DNA of 64,000 nt from NCBI RefSeq assembly GCF_012184385.1, contig NZ_VSRL01000005.1:1-64000 (forward strand). The letters run 5' to 3'. This DNA is from Lentzea indica (GTDB lineage Bacteria > Actinomycetota > Actinomycetes > Mycobacteriales > Pseudonocardiaceae). The notes beneath the pieces are model-generated. The model searched no databases, was not told the origin of the DNA, and worked only from the letters and a program-made list of their open reading frames with translations. This document shows, piece by piece, positions 7,420-16,932 of this stretch (the first letter of the stretch is position 1; each line of letters starts with the position of its first letter). A program made the translations under genes and the position numbers.

Positions 7420-10411
7420 TCAACGGTATGCGGGGGTGCCGAGGTCCAGCACCAGGTCCGCCCGTGCCGCCTCGTCCGGGCGGTGGGTGATGTGCAAGAT
7501 CGTCCTGCGGTCCTGCCTGAGCTGCTCCAGCAGTTTCCTCGCGGTCGGTTCGTCCAGGTGCGCCGTCGGTTCGTCGAGCAGGACCACGTCGGCGTCGTGC
7601 AGCAACGCCCTGGCCAGCGCGAGCCGTTGCGCCTCGCCGCCAGACACCTGGTCGGGCCGGATCACCGTGTCCAGGCGATCGGCCCACTCCGGCAGGCACG
7701 CCTTGCGCAGTGCGTCACGCAGCTGCTCGTCGTCGTGCGGGCCCGACATCCGCAGGTTCTCCCGGACGGTCGTGCTGACCAGCATCGGCTCCTGCGGGCA
7801 CCAGGTGGCGCGCGGCAGCTCGACGATGCCGCGCTCGGGCTGGAGGAAGCCCAGGAGCAGCGCGAACAACGTCGACTTGCCGCTGCCCGACGGTCCGACG
7901 ATCGCCACGTGCATGCCGGGCTCGATGTTGAGGTGGAGATCGTGGAGCGTCGGCTCGGTCGCGCCTGGCCAGCGGACGTCGACGTTCTCCAGCCTGATCC
8001 GCTTGCCCTTCGGCGCTTCCGGGCGTTCCGGGGCATCGAACTGCAGCCGCGCACTGGCTTCCTGAAGAGCCTTGCGTTGCTGAGCGGCCAACGGCAGAGC
8101 CGCCAGCGGTTCGGCGAGCGCGAGCGGGACCAGGCCGAGCACCGGGTTGCCGGTGGTGGCGCAGATCAGGGCCGCCGCACCGGTCGCGAGCAGGACGATC
8201 GCCGTGGCCGCGCCCGTGCCAAACGCTTGCTTGCGGGTCTCCCCGGCAAGGTCGACGTCTTCGGCGTGCAGGCGCGCCAGCAGGCGGTGGTGGGCGTCGT
8301 GCGCGATGAGGTCCGGTGCGGCGGCGAGTGCGTTGATCGTGTCGCGGGCGACCTTGCGGCGGCCCTGGCGAGCTTGGTGCTGGCCCGCCGTTCGGTCCAG
8401 ACGGCCACGGCCGGGGCGGCGAGTCCCGCCGTGAGGAGCAGTCCTGCCAGCGTCAGAGCCGCAACCGGATCGATGAACGCGAACAGGATCGTGGTCGCGA
8501 TGCCCGCGCCGACGGCCACGACCGGTGGCACCAGGACGCGCGGCACCAGGTCCCGCACGGTGTCGGTGTCCTCGACGAGCCGCTGCAGGCCGTCACGACG
8601 TTGGGTCCGCACGAGCCTCAACCACAGCTTGGTGCGCAGGTCCGTGGCGAGACGAAACGTCTCGTCGTGGGTGACCAGGCGCTCGATGTAGCGGAGCACA
8701 CCCTTGCTCAGCGCGAACGTGCGCACGCCCACGACCAGCACCGACAGCGTGAGGATCGGCGGCATCTCGGCGGCGCGGGCGATCAGGTGAGCGGCCAGCG
8801 CGGTGAGCGCGATGCCCGCGACGGCCGCCAGCACGCCCAGCCCGGCGCCCTTCCACGGGATCGGCAGGCGCTTGGGGCGTTCCTGCTGCGTCTCCTCGGT
8901 GACGACCCTGGCGAACGTCTCGTCTTCCGTCGCTTCCTTGTCGCGGTGCGAGGCGAGGACAACTGCCGCCGTGGCGCTTGCTCTCTTGATCGCTTTGTCG
9001 ACTTTGCGACTTGTCACCGGGTCGAGGTGCGCGGTCGGTTCGTCGAGCAGCAGCACCGTGGCGCCGTGGCGCACCCTCAGCAGAGCGCGCGCGACTGCGA
9101 CGCGTTGGCGTTCGCCGGTCGAGAGATCGGTGATCCGGCGGTCGAGCAGATGTGCCGCGACGACCTCGTGGGCGACCTGCTCGATGTCGTCCGCGTCCGG
9201 AACCGTGAGCTCCAGCTCGGCGCGCGGGGTGGCGGCGGCGAACGCGGGCTTCTGCGGCACGTAAGCGATGTCTCCTGCGACGAACGCCGTGCCGTCAGTC
9301 GGCTCCAGGAAGCCCAGGAGCACCTGGAACGTCGTCGACTTGCCCGCGCCGCTCGCACCTTCGAGTCGGTAGATCTCGCCGGGCCGGACGTCGAAGCTGA
9401 CGCCGTCCGGAGCGAACCCGCCCCTGCGCAGGACGCGGAGGTTGTCGACGTGGACGGAACCGCCGGGCACTCGCGGCCGAGTCCTGTCCTCGTGGTCGAC
9501 GACCTCGGCGACCCGGCGCACGGCTTCGAGGCCGTCCTCGCTGGCGTGGTGGGCCGCACCTGCGGCGCGAAGCGGCAGGTAGCACTCGGGCGCGAGGATC
9601 AGCACGACCAGCGCGGTCATCAGGGTCATGTCGCCGTGGACGAGCCGGACGCCTACGCCCACCGCGATCAGCGCGACCGAGAGGGAAGCGGCGATCTCCA
9701 GGACGAGGGCGCTCAGGAACGCGATCTTCAGCGTTCCCATGGTGGCTTTGCGGTGCTGTTCGCCGATCTGTTTGACCGCACTGGCCTGCTGCTTCGCGCG
9801 ACCGAAGACGGTCAGGACCGGGAGAGCGCGCAGAAGTTCGAGGAGCTGCGCGGACAGGAGCTCGGTGACGTCCGCAGCCTTCTGCACGCGCTTCTCGGTG
9901 TACCAGCCGATCAAGGCCGCGAAGACCGGGATCAGCGGCACGGTGACCGCGATCAGGACCGCCGACGGCCAGTCCGTGAAGAGGATCCACGCGCCGACCA
10001 GCGGCGGCACGATCACGGCTGTGACCAGCGCGGGCAGGTAGCGGGTGAAGTACGCGTCGAGCGCGTCGAGGCCCTTGGTCGCGAGCACCGACAGCTCGGC
10101 AGTGCCGCGGTCGGCGATCCAGCCGGGGCCGCGTTCGAAGGACTTCGCCAGCAGCTGGGTGCGCAGCTCTTCCTTGGCACCGGCGGCCGCGCGGGCGGCG
10201 GCACTTTCCGTTGCCCACGAAAGGCCTGCGCGCGCCACGATCGCCACGGCCAGGAGCGGGAGGCCTTCGCGAGTCGTGATCACCGACGCCAGCGCGACGG
10301 CCTGGGCGACGAGCACCAGGGCGTTGAGGAACGCCAGCGCGCCCACCCCGACGAGGGCGCGCCTGCGTTCCTGGAGAGCTGGGGCAGAGCTCCCAGCGGG
10401 CCTCTTCTCAT
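7420..10411 (-). CDS. cydDC: Fused CydDC thiol-reductant ABC exporter (frameshifted)
   Basis: This is one long gene encoding both half-transporters needed to assemble cytochrome bd. The CydD half has membrane helices, Walker A GASGAGKST (about residue 330), signature LSTGERQRVAVARAL and LLLDEPTAHLD. The CydC half has GPSGSGKST, VSGGEAQRLALARAL and VVLLDEPTAHLD. A one-base deletion near 8359-8366 separates most of the protein from its last 300 residues. A second may lie in the run at 10381-10384: the ATG at 10411, one base after the cydB stop, joins the clear CydD frame if one C is added. Without it, translation would begin at GTG 10346. The corrected length is about 997 residues. Confidence 0.88.
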
Positions 10412-10412
10412 C

Positions 10413-11381
10413 TCAGTGCACCGGGATGTGCCGCACGCCGATGCGCTTGCGGAACACCCAGTAGGTCCAGCCCTGGTAGACGAGCACCGCGGGCGTGCCG
10501 AACCCGGCGACCCAGGTGATCACCTGCAGCGTGTACGGGCTGGAGGCGGTGTTGGCGACCGTGAGCGACCAGGCGTCGTTCAACGTCGACGGCAGGACGT
10601 TCGGGTAGAGCGAGCCGAACAGGATCGCGACGCTCGCCGCGATCGCGAGTCCCATCAGCGCGAACGACTGGCCGTCGCGGTTCAGGAGCAGCCGCCACAT
10701 CGCGGCGGCGAGGACCAGCACGACCACGCCCGCCCAGAGGCCCGCGACGATCGCCAGCAGGGCGATGAGCGGCAGCAGTGCGACCGGCGCGAGCGTGAGC
10801 GCCACGCGGCGAGCCCGTTCGCGGATCTCGCCCTCGGTCTTGAGAGCAGTGAAGACGGCGCCGTGCACCAGGGCGTAGCCGGCGAACGCCAGCGCGCCGA
10901 CGATCGTGTCGAGCCGGAACGCCGCGAAAGGCGAGCCGACGCGGTCACCGTTCGCGTCGATCGGCAGACCCAGCACCGTCGTCGAGATCAGCAGGCCGAC
11001 GCAGAGCGTGGCGGTCCACGAGCCGACGATGATGACGGTGTCCCACGCCTTGCGCCAGCGGGCCGACTCGACCTTGCCGCGGTAGTCGAACGCGACCCCA
11101 CGCCCGATCAGCGCGATGAGGAACAGGGTTAGTGGCAGGTACGCGGCACTCAGCAGTGCCGCGTACCAACCGGGGAAGGCCGCGAACGTGGCACCGATCG
11201 CGACGATGAGCCACACCTCGTTGCCGTCCCAGACCGGCCCGATGGTGTTGATCATGACCCGGCGTTCGGCGTTGTCGCGCCCCAGAACGGGCAGCAGCAT
11301 GCCGACGCCGAAGTCGAACCCTTCGAGGAACAGGTAGCCCAGCCACAGCAGGGCGATCAGTACGAACCAGAGCGTCTCCAC
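10413..11381 (-). CDS. cydB: Cytochrome bd ubiquinol oxidase subunit II CydB
   Basis: A 322-residue polytopic membrane protein. The N-terminus METLWFVLIALLWLGYLFLE-GFDFGVGML and the following GPVWDGNEVWL are the hallmark motifs of CydB. About eight to nine hydrophobic helices are visible. It lies 12 bp after cydA and is followed within one base by the probable cydDC start, so cydA-cydB-cydDC is one operon. With CydA it reduces oxygen to water using quinol, with high oxygen affinity. Confidence 0.97.
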   Translation of the reverse strand: METLWFVLIALLWLGYLFLEGFDFGVGMLLPVLGRDNAERRVMINTIGPVWDGNEVWLIVAIGATFAAFPGWYAALLSAAYLPLTLFLIALIGRGVAFDYRGKVESARWRKAWDTVIIVGSWTATLCVGLLISTTVLGLPIDANGDRVGSPFAAFRLDTIVGALAFAGYALVHGAVFTALKTEGEIRERARRVALTLAPVALLPLIALLAIVAGLWAGVVVLVLAAAMWRLLLNRDGQSFALMGLAIAASVAILFGSLYPNVLPSTLNDAWSLTVANTASSPYTLQVITWVAGFGTPAVLVYQGWTYWVFRKRIGVRHIPVH

Positions 11382-11393
11382 GTCGCCTCTCCC

Positions 11394-12848
11394 CTAGTAC
11401 GCGAACGCCAGGGCGCCGTCGTCGGTCTTCTGCGGCAGTACGCCGGGAATCCCGCCTCTGACGTACTTGCGGATCAGGTAGAACTCCACGACAGCCAGCA
11501 CGCTGTAGACCGTGGTGAGCGCGATGAGCGAGGTCAGGATCTCGCCGGGTGTCGAGGCGCTGACCGCCTGGGCGGTGAACATCCACACACCGTCCACACC
11601 GGACGGATTCGGCACGACCACGAACGGCTGCCGCCCCATCTCGGTGAAGATCCAGCCGAAGCTGTTGGCCAGGAAGGGAGTCGCGATGCCTGCGAGGCCC
11701 AGAGCCGGGAACCACCATCCGGTGGGCGTCCGGTTCTTGCGCGTCAGCCACAGCATCAGGACGCCCAGGCCGGCCGAGATCCCACCGAACCCGATCATCA
11801 ACCGGAAGCCCCAGTAGGTCACGGGAAGCGCGGGCACGTAGTCGATCGGCTTGCCGCTGAGCTCGCCGAGCCGCTCGTCGACAGGGTAGAACTCGCCGTA
11901 CTTCTCCTGGTACATCGGGACCAGGTCCTGGATTCCCTTGACCTCGCTGCTGAAGTCGTTGTGCGCCAAGAAGCTCAGCAGTGCGGGCACCGTGATGCTC
12001 TTGACGTTCTCGCAGTCGGGCCTGCGGACGTCGCCGTACGCGAAGACCGAGAAGCTCGCGGGCTGTTCGGTGTGGCACAACGCTTCCGCGGCGGCCATCT
12101 TCATCGGCTGCTGCTCGAACATCAGCTTGCCCTGCAGGTCGCCGCTGATCGCCAGACCGGCGAACGCGACCACGCCGACCCAGGTGCCGAGCTTGAGCGA
12201 GCTGCGCCAGACACGTTCTTCTTCAGATTTCTTGTAGAGGTGCCAGGCGGCGATGCCTACGAGGAACGCCCCTGCCACCGCGAACGCACCGGCGATGGTG
12301 TGCGGGAAGGCGGCGAGCACCGTGTTGTTCGTCAGCACCGCCCAGATCGAGGTGAGTCGCGGCCGGCCATCGTGCAGCTCGATGCCGACCGGGTGCTGCA
12401 TCCACGAGTTGGCGGCGAGGATGAAGTACGCGCTGGCCATCGTGGCGAGGCTGAACGCCCAGGCGCAGGCGAGGTGGACCTTCTTGGGCAGCTTGTCCCA
12501 GCCGAAGATCCACAGGCCGAGGAACGTCGACTCGACGAAGAAGGCGACGATCCCCTCCATCGCGAGCGGCGCCCCGAACACGTCACCGACGAACCGCGAG
12601 TAGGCGCTCCAGGCCATGCCGAACTGGAACTCCTGCACGATGCCCGTCACGACACCCATGGCGAAGTTGATCAGGAGGAGCTTCCCCCAGAACTTCGTCA
12701 TCTTGTAGTAGCGCTCGTTGCCCGTGCGCACCCACGCGGTCTGCATCCCGGCGACCAGCAGGGACAGGCCGATCGTCAGCGGCACCATCAGGAAGTGGTA
12801 GACGGTGGTGATGCCGAACTGCCACCGCGCGAGTTCGAGTACGTCCAC
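11394..12848 (-). CDS. cydA: Cytochrome bd ubiquinol oxidase subunit I CydA
   Basis: A 484-residue membrane protein starting with GTG. The first helix region has LARWQFGITTVYHFLMVPLT, whose His is a haem b595/d ligand. GRQPFVVVPN near the C-terminus is the conserved quinol-oxidase motif, and the Q-loop lies in the hydrophilic segment rich in QPMKMAAAEAL. It heads the cyd operon. Its upstream region contains a DosR-like palindrome at 12908-12923 and a second palindrome, GAGAC-TAG-GTCTC, just before the start. Induction under low oxygen is expected from the family. Confidence 0.97.
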   Translation of the reverse strand: MDVLELARWQFGITTVYHFLMVPLTIGLSLLVAGMQTAWVRTGNERYYKMTKFWGKLLLINFAMGVVTGIVQEFQFGMAWSAYSRFVGDVFGAPLAMEGIVAFFVESTFLGLWIFGWDKLPKKVHLACAWAFSLATMASAYFILAANSWMQHPVGIELHDGRPRLTSIWAVLTNNTVLAAFPHTIAGAFAVAGAFLVGIAAWHLYKKSEEERVWRSSLKLGTWVGVVAFAGLAISGDLQGKLMFEQQPMKMAAAEALCHTEQPASFSVFAYGDVRRPDCENVKSITVPALLSFLAHNDFSSEVKGIQDLVPMYQEKYGEFYPVDERLGELSGKPIDYVPALPVTYWGFRLMIGFGGISAGLGVLMLWLTRKNRTPTGWWFPALGLAGIATPFLANSFGWIFTEMGRQPFVVVPNPSGVDGVWMFTAQAVSASTPGEILTSLIALTTVYSVLAVVEFYLIRKYVRGGIPGVLPQKTDDGALAFAY

Positions 12849-12907
12849 GTTTCTGAGACTAGGTCTCGATCATGGCCGCTATCAGGTACGACGGTCCCGT
12901 CCAGGCT

Positions 12908-12923
12908 CGGGACCAAGGTCCCG
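12908..12923. promoter_or_regulatory. DosR/DevR-box-like palindrome upstream of cydA
   Basis: The sequence CGGGACCAAGGTCCCG has 7-bp arms around a central AA. Its core resembles the DosR consensus GGGACTWWAGTCCC, differing at two inner bases. A further GGTCCCG at 12893-12899 gives a second overlapping palindrome with the left arm. It lies 60-75 bp upstream of the cydA start. The DevR-like regulator gene is only 5 kb away at the other end of the operon. Confidence 0.5.
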
Positions 12924-12972
12924 TGCGCGAAGTCACGCCTATCGGGTGACATGCGTCAGTTACGATGGATCC

Positions 12973-13093
12973 GCCAGAGGGGAGTAGTTCCCATCGGAGT
13001 TGTCGGCCGGTGGCGTGGTGATCGACATACTGATCCGCCTTCGAGTGGATCCGGTCCCACACCCGTCTTGTACGGGCGAACGAGACCTCCGGC
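12973..13093 (+). promoter_or_regulatory. yybP-ykoY manganese riboswitch
   Basis: The leader of the GDT1-type transporter gene has both conserved parts of this Mn2+ aptamer. The 5' element GGGGAGTAG is at 12979-12987 and the 3' element GGGCGAACGAGACC at 13074-13087. The flanks GCCAGAGG (12973-12980) and CCTCCGGC (13086-13093) pair with a single A-C mismatch to form P1. A hairpin-rich middle (GCCGG..., GGATCCG...) separates the two loops, which dock to bind Mn2+. In the known class, Mn2+ binding turns expression on. The GC-rich segment down to 13150 may hold the expression platform. A -10-like TACGAT is at 12961-12966. Confidence 0.85.
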
Positions 13094-13164
13094 CGGGTTG
13101 CAGCATGCCCGGTCGGGGTCTGTTGCGCCTCCGTCCGGGCTCGTATTCGGACGTGGAGGACCTC

Positions 13165-13755
13165 TTGGCCACCTCATTGCTCGCGTTCATCACCGCGTTC
13201 GCGGTGGTGTTCCTCGTCGAGCTCCCTGACAAGACCATGGTCGCGACCCTGGTGCTGACCACGCGCTACCGCGCCTGGCCGGTGTTCACGGGCGTGGTTC
13301 TGGCCTTTGCCGTGCAAAGCGTGGTGGCTGCCGCCTTCGGCTCGGCCCTCACGTTGCTACCGGACCGCGTGGTGTCCGGTGTGGTCGCTCTTCTCTTCGG
13401 CGTGGGTGCGTTCTTGTTGTTGCGCGAGGGGTTCTCGCGGGACGAGGACTCCACGGACGAGGCGGGGGTGCGCACTGACGTGCCGTTCTGGCGAGCGGCT
13501 CTGACGTCGTTCGGCGTTCTGTTCGCGGCGGAGTGGGGCGATGCTTCGCAGCTCGCGACCGCCGGGATCACCGCTCGGTACGGGGCACCGTTGATGGTCG
13601 GGCTCGGGGCCTGGCTGGCGTTGGTCGCCGTGGCCGGGCTCGCCGTGCTCGTGGGACGGAAGCTGGCCGGGCGGTTGCCGACGCACTGGATTCAGCGGGT
13701 GGCCGGGGTGATCTTCTCGGTGTTCGCCGTGGTGGCGTTGTGGCAGGTGTTCTGA
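13165..13755 (+). CDS. TMEM165/GDT1 (UPF0016) family transporter, probable Mn2+ exporter
   Basis: About 196 residues with six membrane helices in two repeats. Each repeat carries the family acidic motif: FLVELPDKTMVATL near the N-terminus and FAAEWGDASQLATAG in the second half. The TTG at 13165 follows GGAGGA by four bases; GTG at 13153 is an alternative start. The family moves Mn2+ or Ca2+ out of the cytoplasm. The Mn riboswitch directly upstream makes manganese export the likely role. Confidence 0.88.
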   Translation: MATSLLAFITAFAVVFLVELPDKTMVATLVLTTRYRAWPVFTGVVLAFAVQSVVAAAFGSALTLLPDRVVSGVVALLFGVGAFLLLREGFSRDEDSTDEAGVRTDVPFWRAALTSFGVLFAAEWGDASQLATAGITARYGAPLMVGLGAWLALVAVAGLAVLVGRKLAGRLPTHWIQRVAGVIFSVFAVVALWQVF

Positions 13756-13758
13756 GGA

Positions 13759-14208
13759 CTACCAGACCGGGCGAAGTCCTGGTTGGTCCTCGCCGTGCAC
13801 GTGCTGCAGGTACGCGGCGAGGCCGGTCTTGATGGTGTTGAGCGTTTCCTGCCCGATCGCCTCGGCCATCTCCTGCTCCAGGTCTGACCACAGGTTGTCC
13901 GCGAACTTCAGGTAGTCGCGACCCTTCGTGGTCAGCGTGACGTACTGCGCCCGTTTGTCGGTGGGATGGGGTTCGCGGAGGACGTAGCCCCATTCGTCCA
14001 GCTCGTTGACGATCTTCGCCGCAGCCTGCTTGGTGACGCCGAGGTGCTGTCCGATGTCGACGGTCGTGGCGCGCTTGGCCTTGAGGAACCGGAAGACGTA
14101 GCCGTGCGCCGGCCTGAGGGGCTCCAGGCCGACCTGCCTGAGGCGGTCGTGGAACTGGTCGCCCATGGCGCGGTAGGTCATCGCCAGCAGCATCGGCACC
14201 GGGTCCAT
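13759..14208 (-). CDS. MarR family transcriptional regulator
   Basis: A 149-residue winged-helix regulator. The recognition region is ATTVDIGQHLGVTKQAAAKI and the wing is REPHPTDKRAQYVTLTTKG, with the typical DxR. The ATG at 14208 has AGGGG six bases upstream, which favours it over the ATG at 14214. It is divergent from the cupin gene, and two copies of a palindrome lie between them. It probably represses itself and the cupin, with the inducer unknown. Its stop lies 3 bp past the end of the convergent transporter gene. Confidence 0.85.
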   Translation of the reverse strand: MDPVPMLLAMTYRAMGDQFHDRLRQVGLEPLRPAHGYVFRFLKAKRATTVDIGQHLGVTKQAAAKIVNELDEWGYVLREPHPTDKRAQYVTLTTKGRDYLKFADNLWSDLEQEMAEAIGQETLNTIKTGLAAYLQHVHGEDQPGLRPVW

Positions 14209-14223
14209 GTGCATCCCCTAGTA

Positions 14224-14268
14224 GACAACCTGGTTGACCTTATTCTATAGTTGGACAACCTGGTTGAC
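14224..14268. promoter_or_regulatory. Twin MarR-type operators between marR and cupin
   Basis: The 15-mer GACAACCTGGTTGAC occurs twice, at 14224-14238 and 14254-14268, 30 bp start to start. Each is a near-perfect palindrome (GxCAACC-T-GGTTGxC). The spacing is close to three helical turns, so two regulator dimers would sit on one DNA face and cover both divergent promoters. Confidence 0.8.
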
Positions 14269-14284
14269 TACTTTGGAGGTTGTC

Positions 14285-14635
14285 TTGTTGGTTACGGGGG
14301 ATTCGGCAGAGCTGCACGAGTTCGGCGGGTTCGAGTTCAGGCCGCTGGCCGTGCCTTCTCGCGGGAGCACCGAGATCGCGATGTGGACCGTTGACGTGCC
14401 GGAAGGAGGCGACGGGAAGCCGCACTCCGTTTCGAAGGAGGAGGTCTTCTACGTGCTGTCCGGGTCGGTGACGATCCAGGGGCACACGGCTCAGGCCGGC
14501 GACGCGATCGTGGTGGCGCCGAACACCGAACTGTCGTTGACGGGTGGGCCCGCTCGGGTCCTCGTGGCGACCTCGGTGGGGATCAAGGGCACGCTGGCCG
14601 ACGGGCAGACGATCACGCCGCCCTGGTCCGTCTAG
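14285..14635 (+). CDS. Small cupin domain protein
   Basis: About 116 residues forming one cupin barrel. Motif 1-like HSVSKEEVFYVLSGSVTI and motif 2-like AGDAIVVAPNTELSLTG are visible; the usual metal His set is incomplete, with one clear His before SVSKEE. The TTG at 14285 follows GGAGG by five bases; TTG 14288 is an alternative. It is divergent from the marR gene and shares its twin operator region. The ligand is unknown. Confidence 0.78.
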   Translation: MLVTGDSAELHEFGGFEFRPLAVPSRGSTEIAMWTVDVPEGGDGKPHSVSKEEVFYVLSGSVTIQGHTAQAGDAIVVAPNTELSLTGGPARVLVATSVGIKGTLADGQTITPPWSV

Positions 14636-14802
14636 TTCGCGGGAGAGCCCCCTTCTGGGGGCTCCTGGTTGGTGTCCGGGACCTCCTCGCGGAGGTCGCG
14701 GGCGATCTTCTTGGCCTCGTCGATGAGTTCCTGGGACTCGTCGAGGCGTTCTTCGTCCGGTGCGGTCACGGCTCTGGGATCGGCGGATTCGGTGATCGCC
14801 AA
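14632..14802 (-). CDS. Small acidic protein downstream of the DUF5682 gene
   Basis: A 56-codon frame from TTG 14802 encodes a strongly charged helix-like peptide (DEERLDESQELIDEAKKIAR) with a Pro/Gly tail. It begins two bases after the corrected stop of the DUF5682 gene, and the upstream GGA could serve as a weak ribosome site. It converges on the cupin with a 4-bp overlap. Codon use matches its neighbours. It may be a coiled-coil accessory of the MoxR module; no family was recognised. Confidence 0.5.
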   Translation of the reverse strand: MAITESADPRAVTAPDEERLDESQELIDEAKKIARDLREEVPDTNQEPPEGGSPAN

Positions 14803-14804
14803 AC

Positions 14805-16932
14805 TCAGTCCAGCAGGCTACGGACGTGAGCGGCGAGGCGCTCCGCGATCTCCAGGTCCCACTCGTCGTCGGAGGCGGGCTGAGGGGTCTCGCCTGCGAC
14901 GACGCGTTCGCCGAGGCAGGCGGCGCTCGGCGGGCGTGAAGTCGGTGATGGCGCGGCGGAGCAGGGGCAGGGCGTCGTCGAACGCCTCGCCGCGCAGGCC
15001 CGTCAGCCACTCGTCGATGAGGCCGAAGAGGCGGGGGTCGGCGGCCAGGAGGGTCGCCGAGCCCCTCAGGAAGCCCGCCACGAAGGCCGTGGCGACGCTT
15101 CGGTGGAGGCGGGCCGCCACGTCGTCGCTGGTCAGTTCGCCCGCCTCCCACAGGAGGCGGGTGGCCCTGCCCGTCGGGAGGCCGTGGGCCTCTGCCTTGA
15201 CGAGGGCGTGGAGGGCTCGCCACCAGGTCTTCTGGTGGTCCTCGTCGGCGGCGAGGCGGGTGGCCTCATGGGCGCCGTCCACCACGGACAGGGCGTGTTC
15301 GGCGGTTTCGTCGTCGACGTTGCGGCCAGGCGAGCGGGAGGCCACCGCGCCTCGCGTCAGGAGGCCGTGGAGGGCTACGCGCAGCAGTTCCGGGTCGGTG
15401 CCGCGGACCGAGCCGTAGCGGACCGTTCTGGCCAGGTCCGGAAGGGCGGCGAGCAGTTCCAGGGCGTCGGTGGCCATGGCCGCGCAACGGTCGAGGGCGT
15501 TGCGGGCCTCGGTCACGGCATTGGGAAGTTCGCAGCCCACGGACCTGGTCAGCGTTGCCGCCGCGTCGGCCACTCGGGTGGCGTCCTGTGCGGCCTGGGT
15601 GAGGACGTTCTCTGCGGCCGTGTGGACGGTGGTGCCGAGGCGCGCGGCCACCGCCACGGACACCGCGAAGATCGGGTCCCAGCGCAGCTGCCAGACCTCG
15701 GCGAAGGTGCCCAGGGAGTTCGAACGATCCGGTTTGCCCCACGGGACGCCGAGGACTTCCAGTCGCTGCAGGAGTTTGGAGCGTTCGCGGTCGGTGTCCT
15801 TGCGGAGGTCCAGTTTGAGCTGCTTGGGCTGGACGTCCGCGGGCAGGCGGAGTTTGCGTTGCAGGCGTTGGAGGTCTGCGGCCAGCGGTGAACGCGGGAC
15901 GGCTTCGCCCACCTCACCGAGGCGTTCGCCCACGACGAGTTTGCGGTGGACGAGCTGCAGCGGGATCTCGTCGCCACCGCAGAGCACGGCCAGCGCCGCT
16001 TCGTTCACCTCGCTCAGTCCCGCGCTCGGGCGTTCCCTCAGTGCGGCAAGGGTTTCCGCGAGCCTGACGGCTTCCACGGCACTCGCTGTCGATGCCGGGA
16101 GATCTTCTTCTCGCAGGATTGCGGCGGCTTTGGCGAACCAGCGCGGCACCACGTCTTGTTGGTGCTGCCACAGGTGGGCGTACCAGCCAGGAGAGTCGAT
16201 GCCGGCACCGTAACCCGACTCGGCGGCGAGCTGACCGTGGCTCCAGGGGACCCAGGTACCGGAGATCTTTCGGCGGCGCATGCCTTTCAGCAGCGCGGTG
16301 TCCGCGGCGACGGTCGGATTGGTGAGCAGCGCCGGGACGTGCCAGGCACCGCAGACGACCGCGATCGGGCCGTCGGCTTCCTTGCGCGCCTTGCGGATCG
16401 TCTGACGCATGAACGCTTCTCTTCGTAGCGTGCGTTCGCCTACTTCACCTTCGAACTCTGCCCTGACAGCGACCATGGCCTCCGCGATGGCGTTCGCGAG
16501 GTCGATCGGGTCCGACGCGCTGTGCTCGACGACGTCTTCCCACCAGCGTTCCGGATCGTCGAAGCCCGCGGCCTCGGCGAGCAGGCCGATGGGGTCGATG
16601 TTGCCGCTCGGGCCGTCGTCGCCGATCGAACTCGCCGCGGGCAGGTCGAAGAACCGCGCCTGGACGCCGTTCTCGTCGGCGTAGCGCAGTGCCTGCCACT
16701 CCGGGGAGAACTCCGCGAACGGCCAGAACGCCGCGTTCTCGGGTTCCGCCTCGTCGTGCAACAGGATCGCGACCGGCGGTGTGAGGGCGTGGACGTGTTC
16801 GAGGAGTGCGTCGGCCTCCGGCGGTCCTTCGATCAGGATGAGCACTGGTCGCGTTTGCTCCAGCGCTCGCTTGACCATCCGTGCCGAGCCGGGGCCGTGG
16901 TGCCGGATGCCCAGGAGGACCGGATCAGTCAC
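14805..16932 (-). CDS. DUF5682 family protein (frameshifted near the 3' end)
   Basis: A protein of about 708 residues starting at a GTG that overlaps the MoxR stop. The N-terminus DPVLLGIRHHGPGSARMV and LIEGPPEADALL, the GAWHVPAL motif near residue 200 and the Trp-rich PGWYAHLWQHQ are typical of DUF5682 proteins that travel with MoxR ATPases. The frame changes near 14918-14926. Removing one C (CTGCCTC to CTGCTC) continues as LLGERVVAGETP and ends SLLD at 14805. Its role is unknown; it may be a substrate or effector of the adjacent AAA ATPase. Confidence 0.8.

Noticed and set aside
8601-11132. An 843-codon open frame antisense to cydDC and cydB
   Set aside because: It is rich in Arg, Gly, Asp and His with no domain and lies exactly opposite intact conserved genes; it is a GC-rich shadow frame.
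14240-15223. Long minus-strand open frame across the cupin and the DUF5682 3' end
   Set aside because: It has no recognisable domain and conflicts with the cupin, the operators and the DUF5682 frame.
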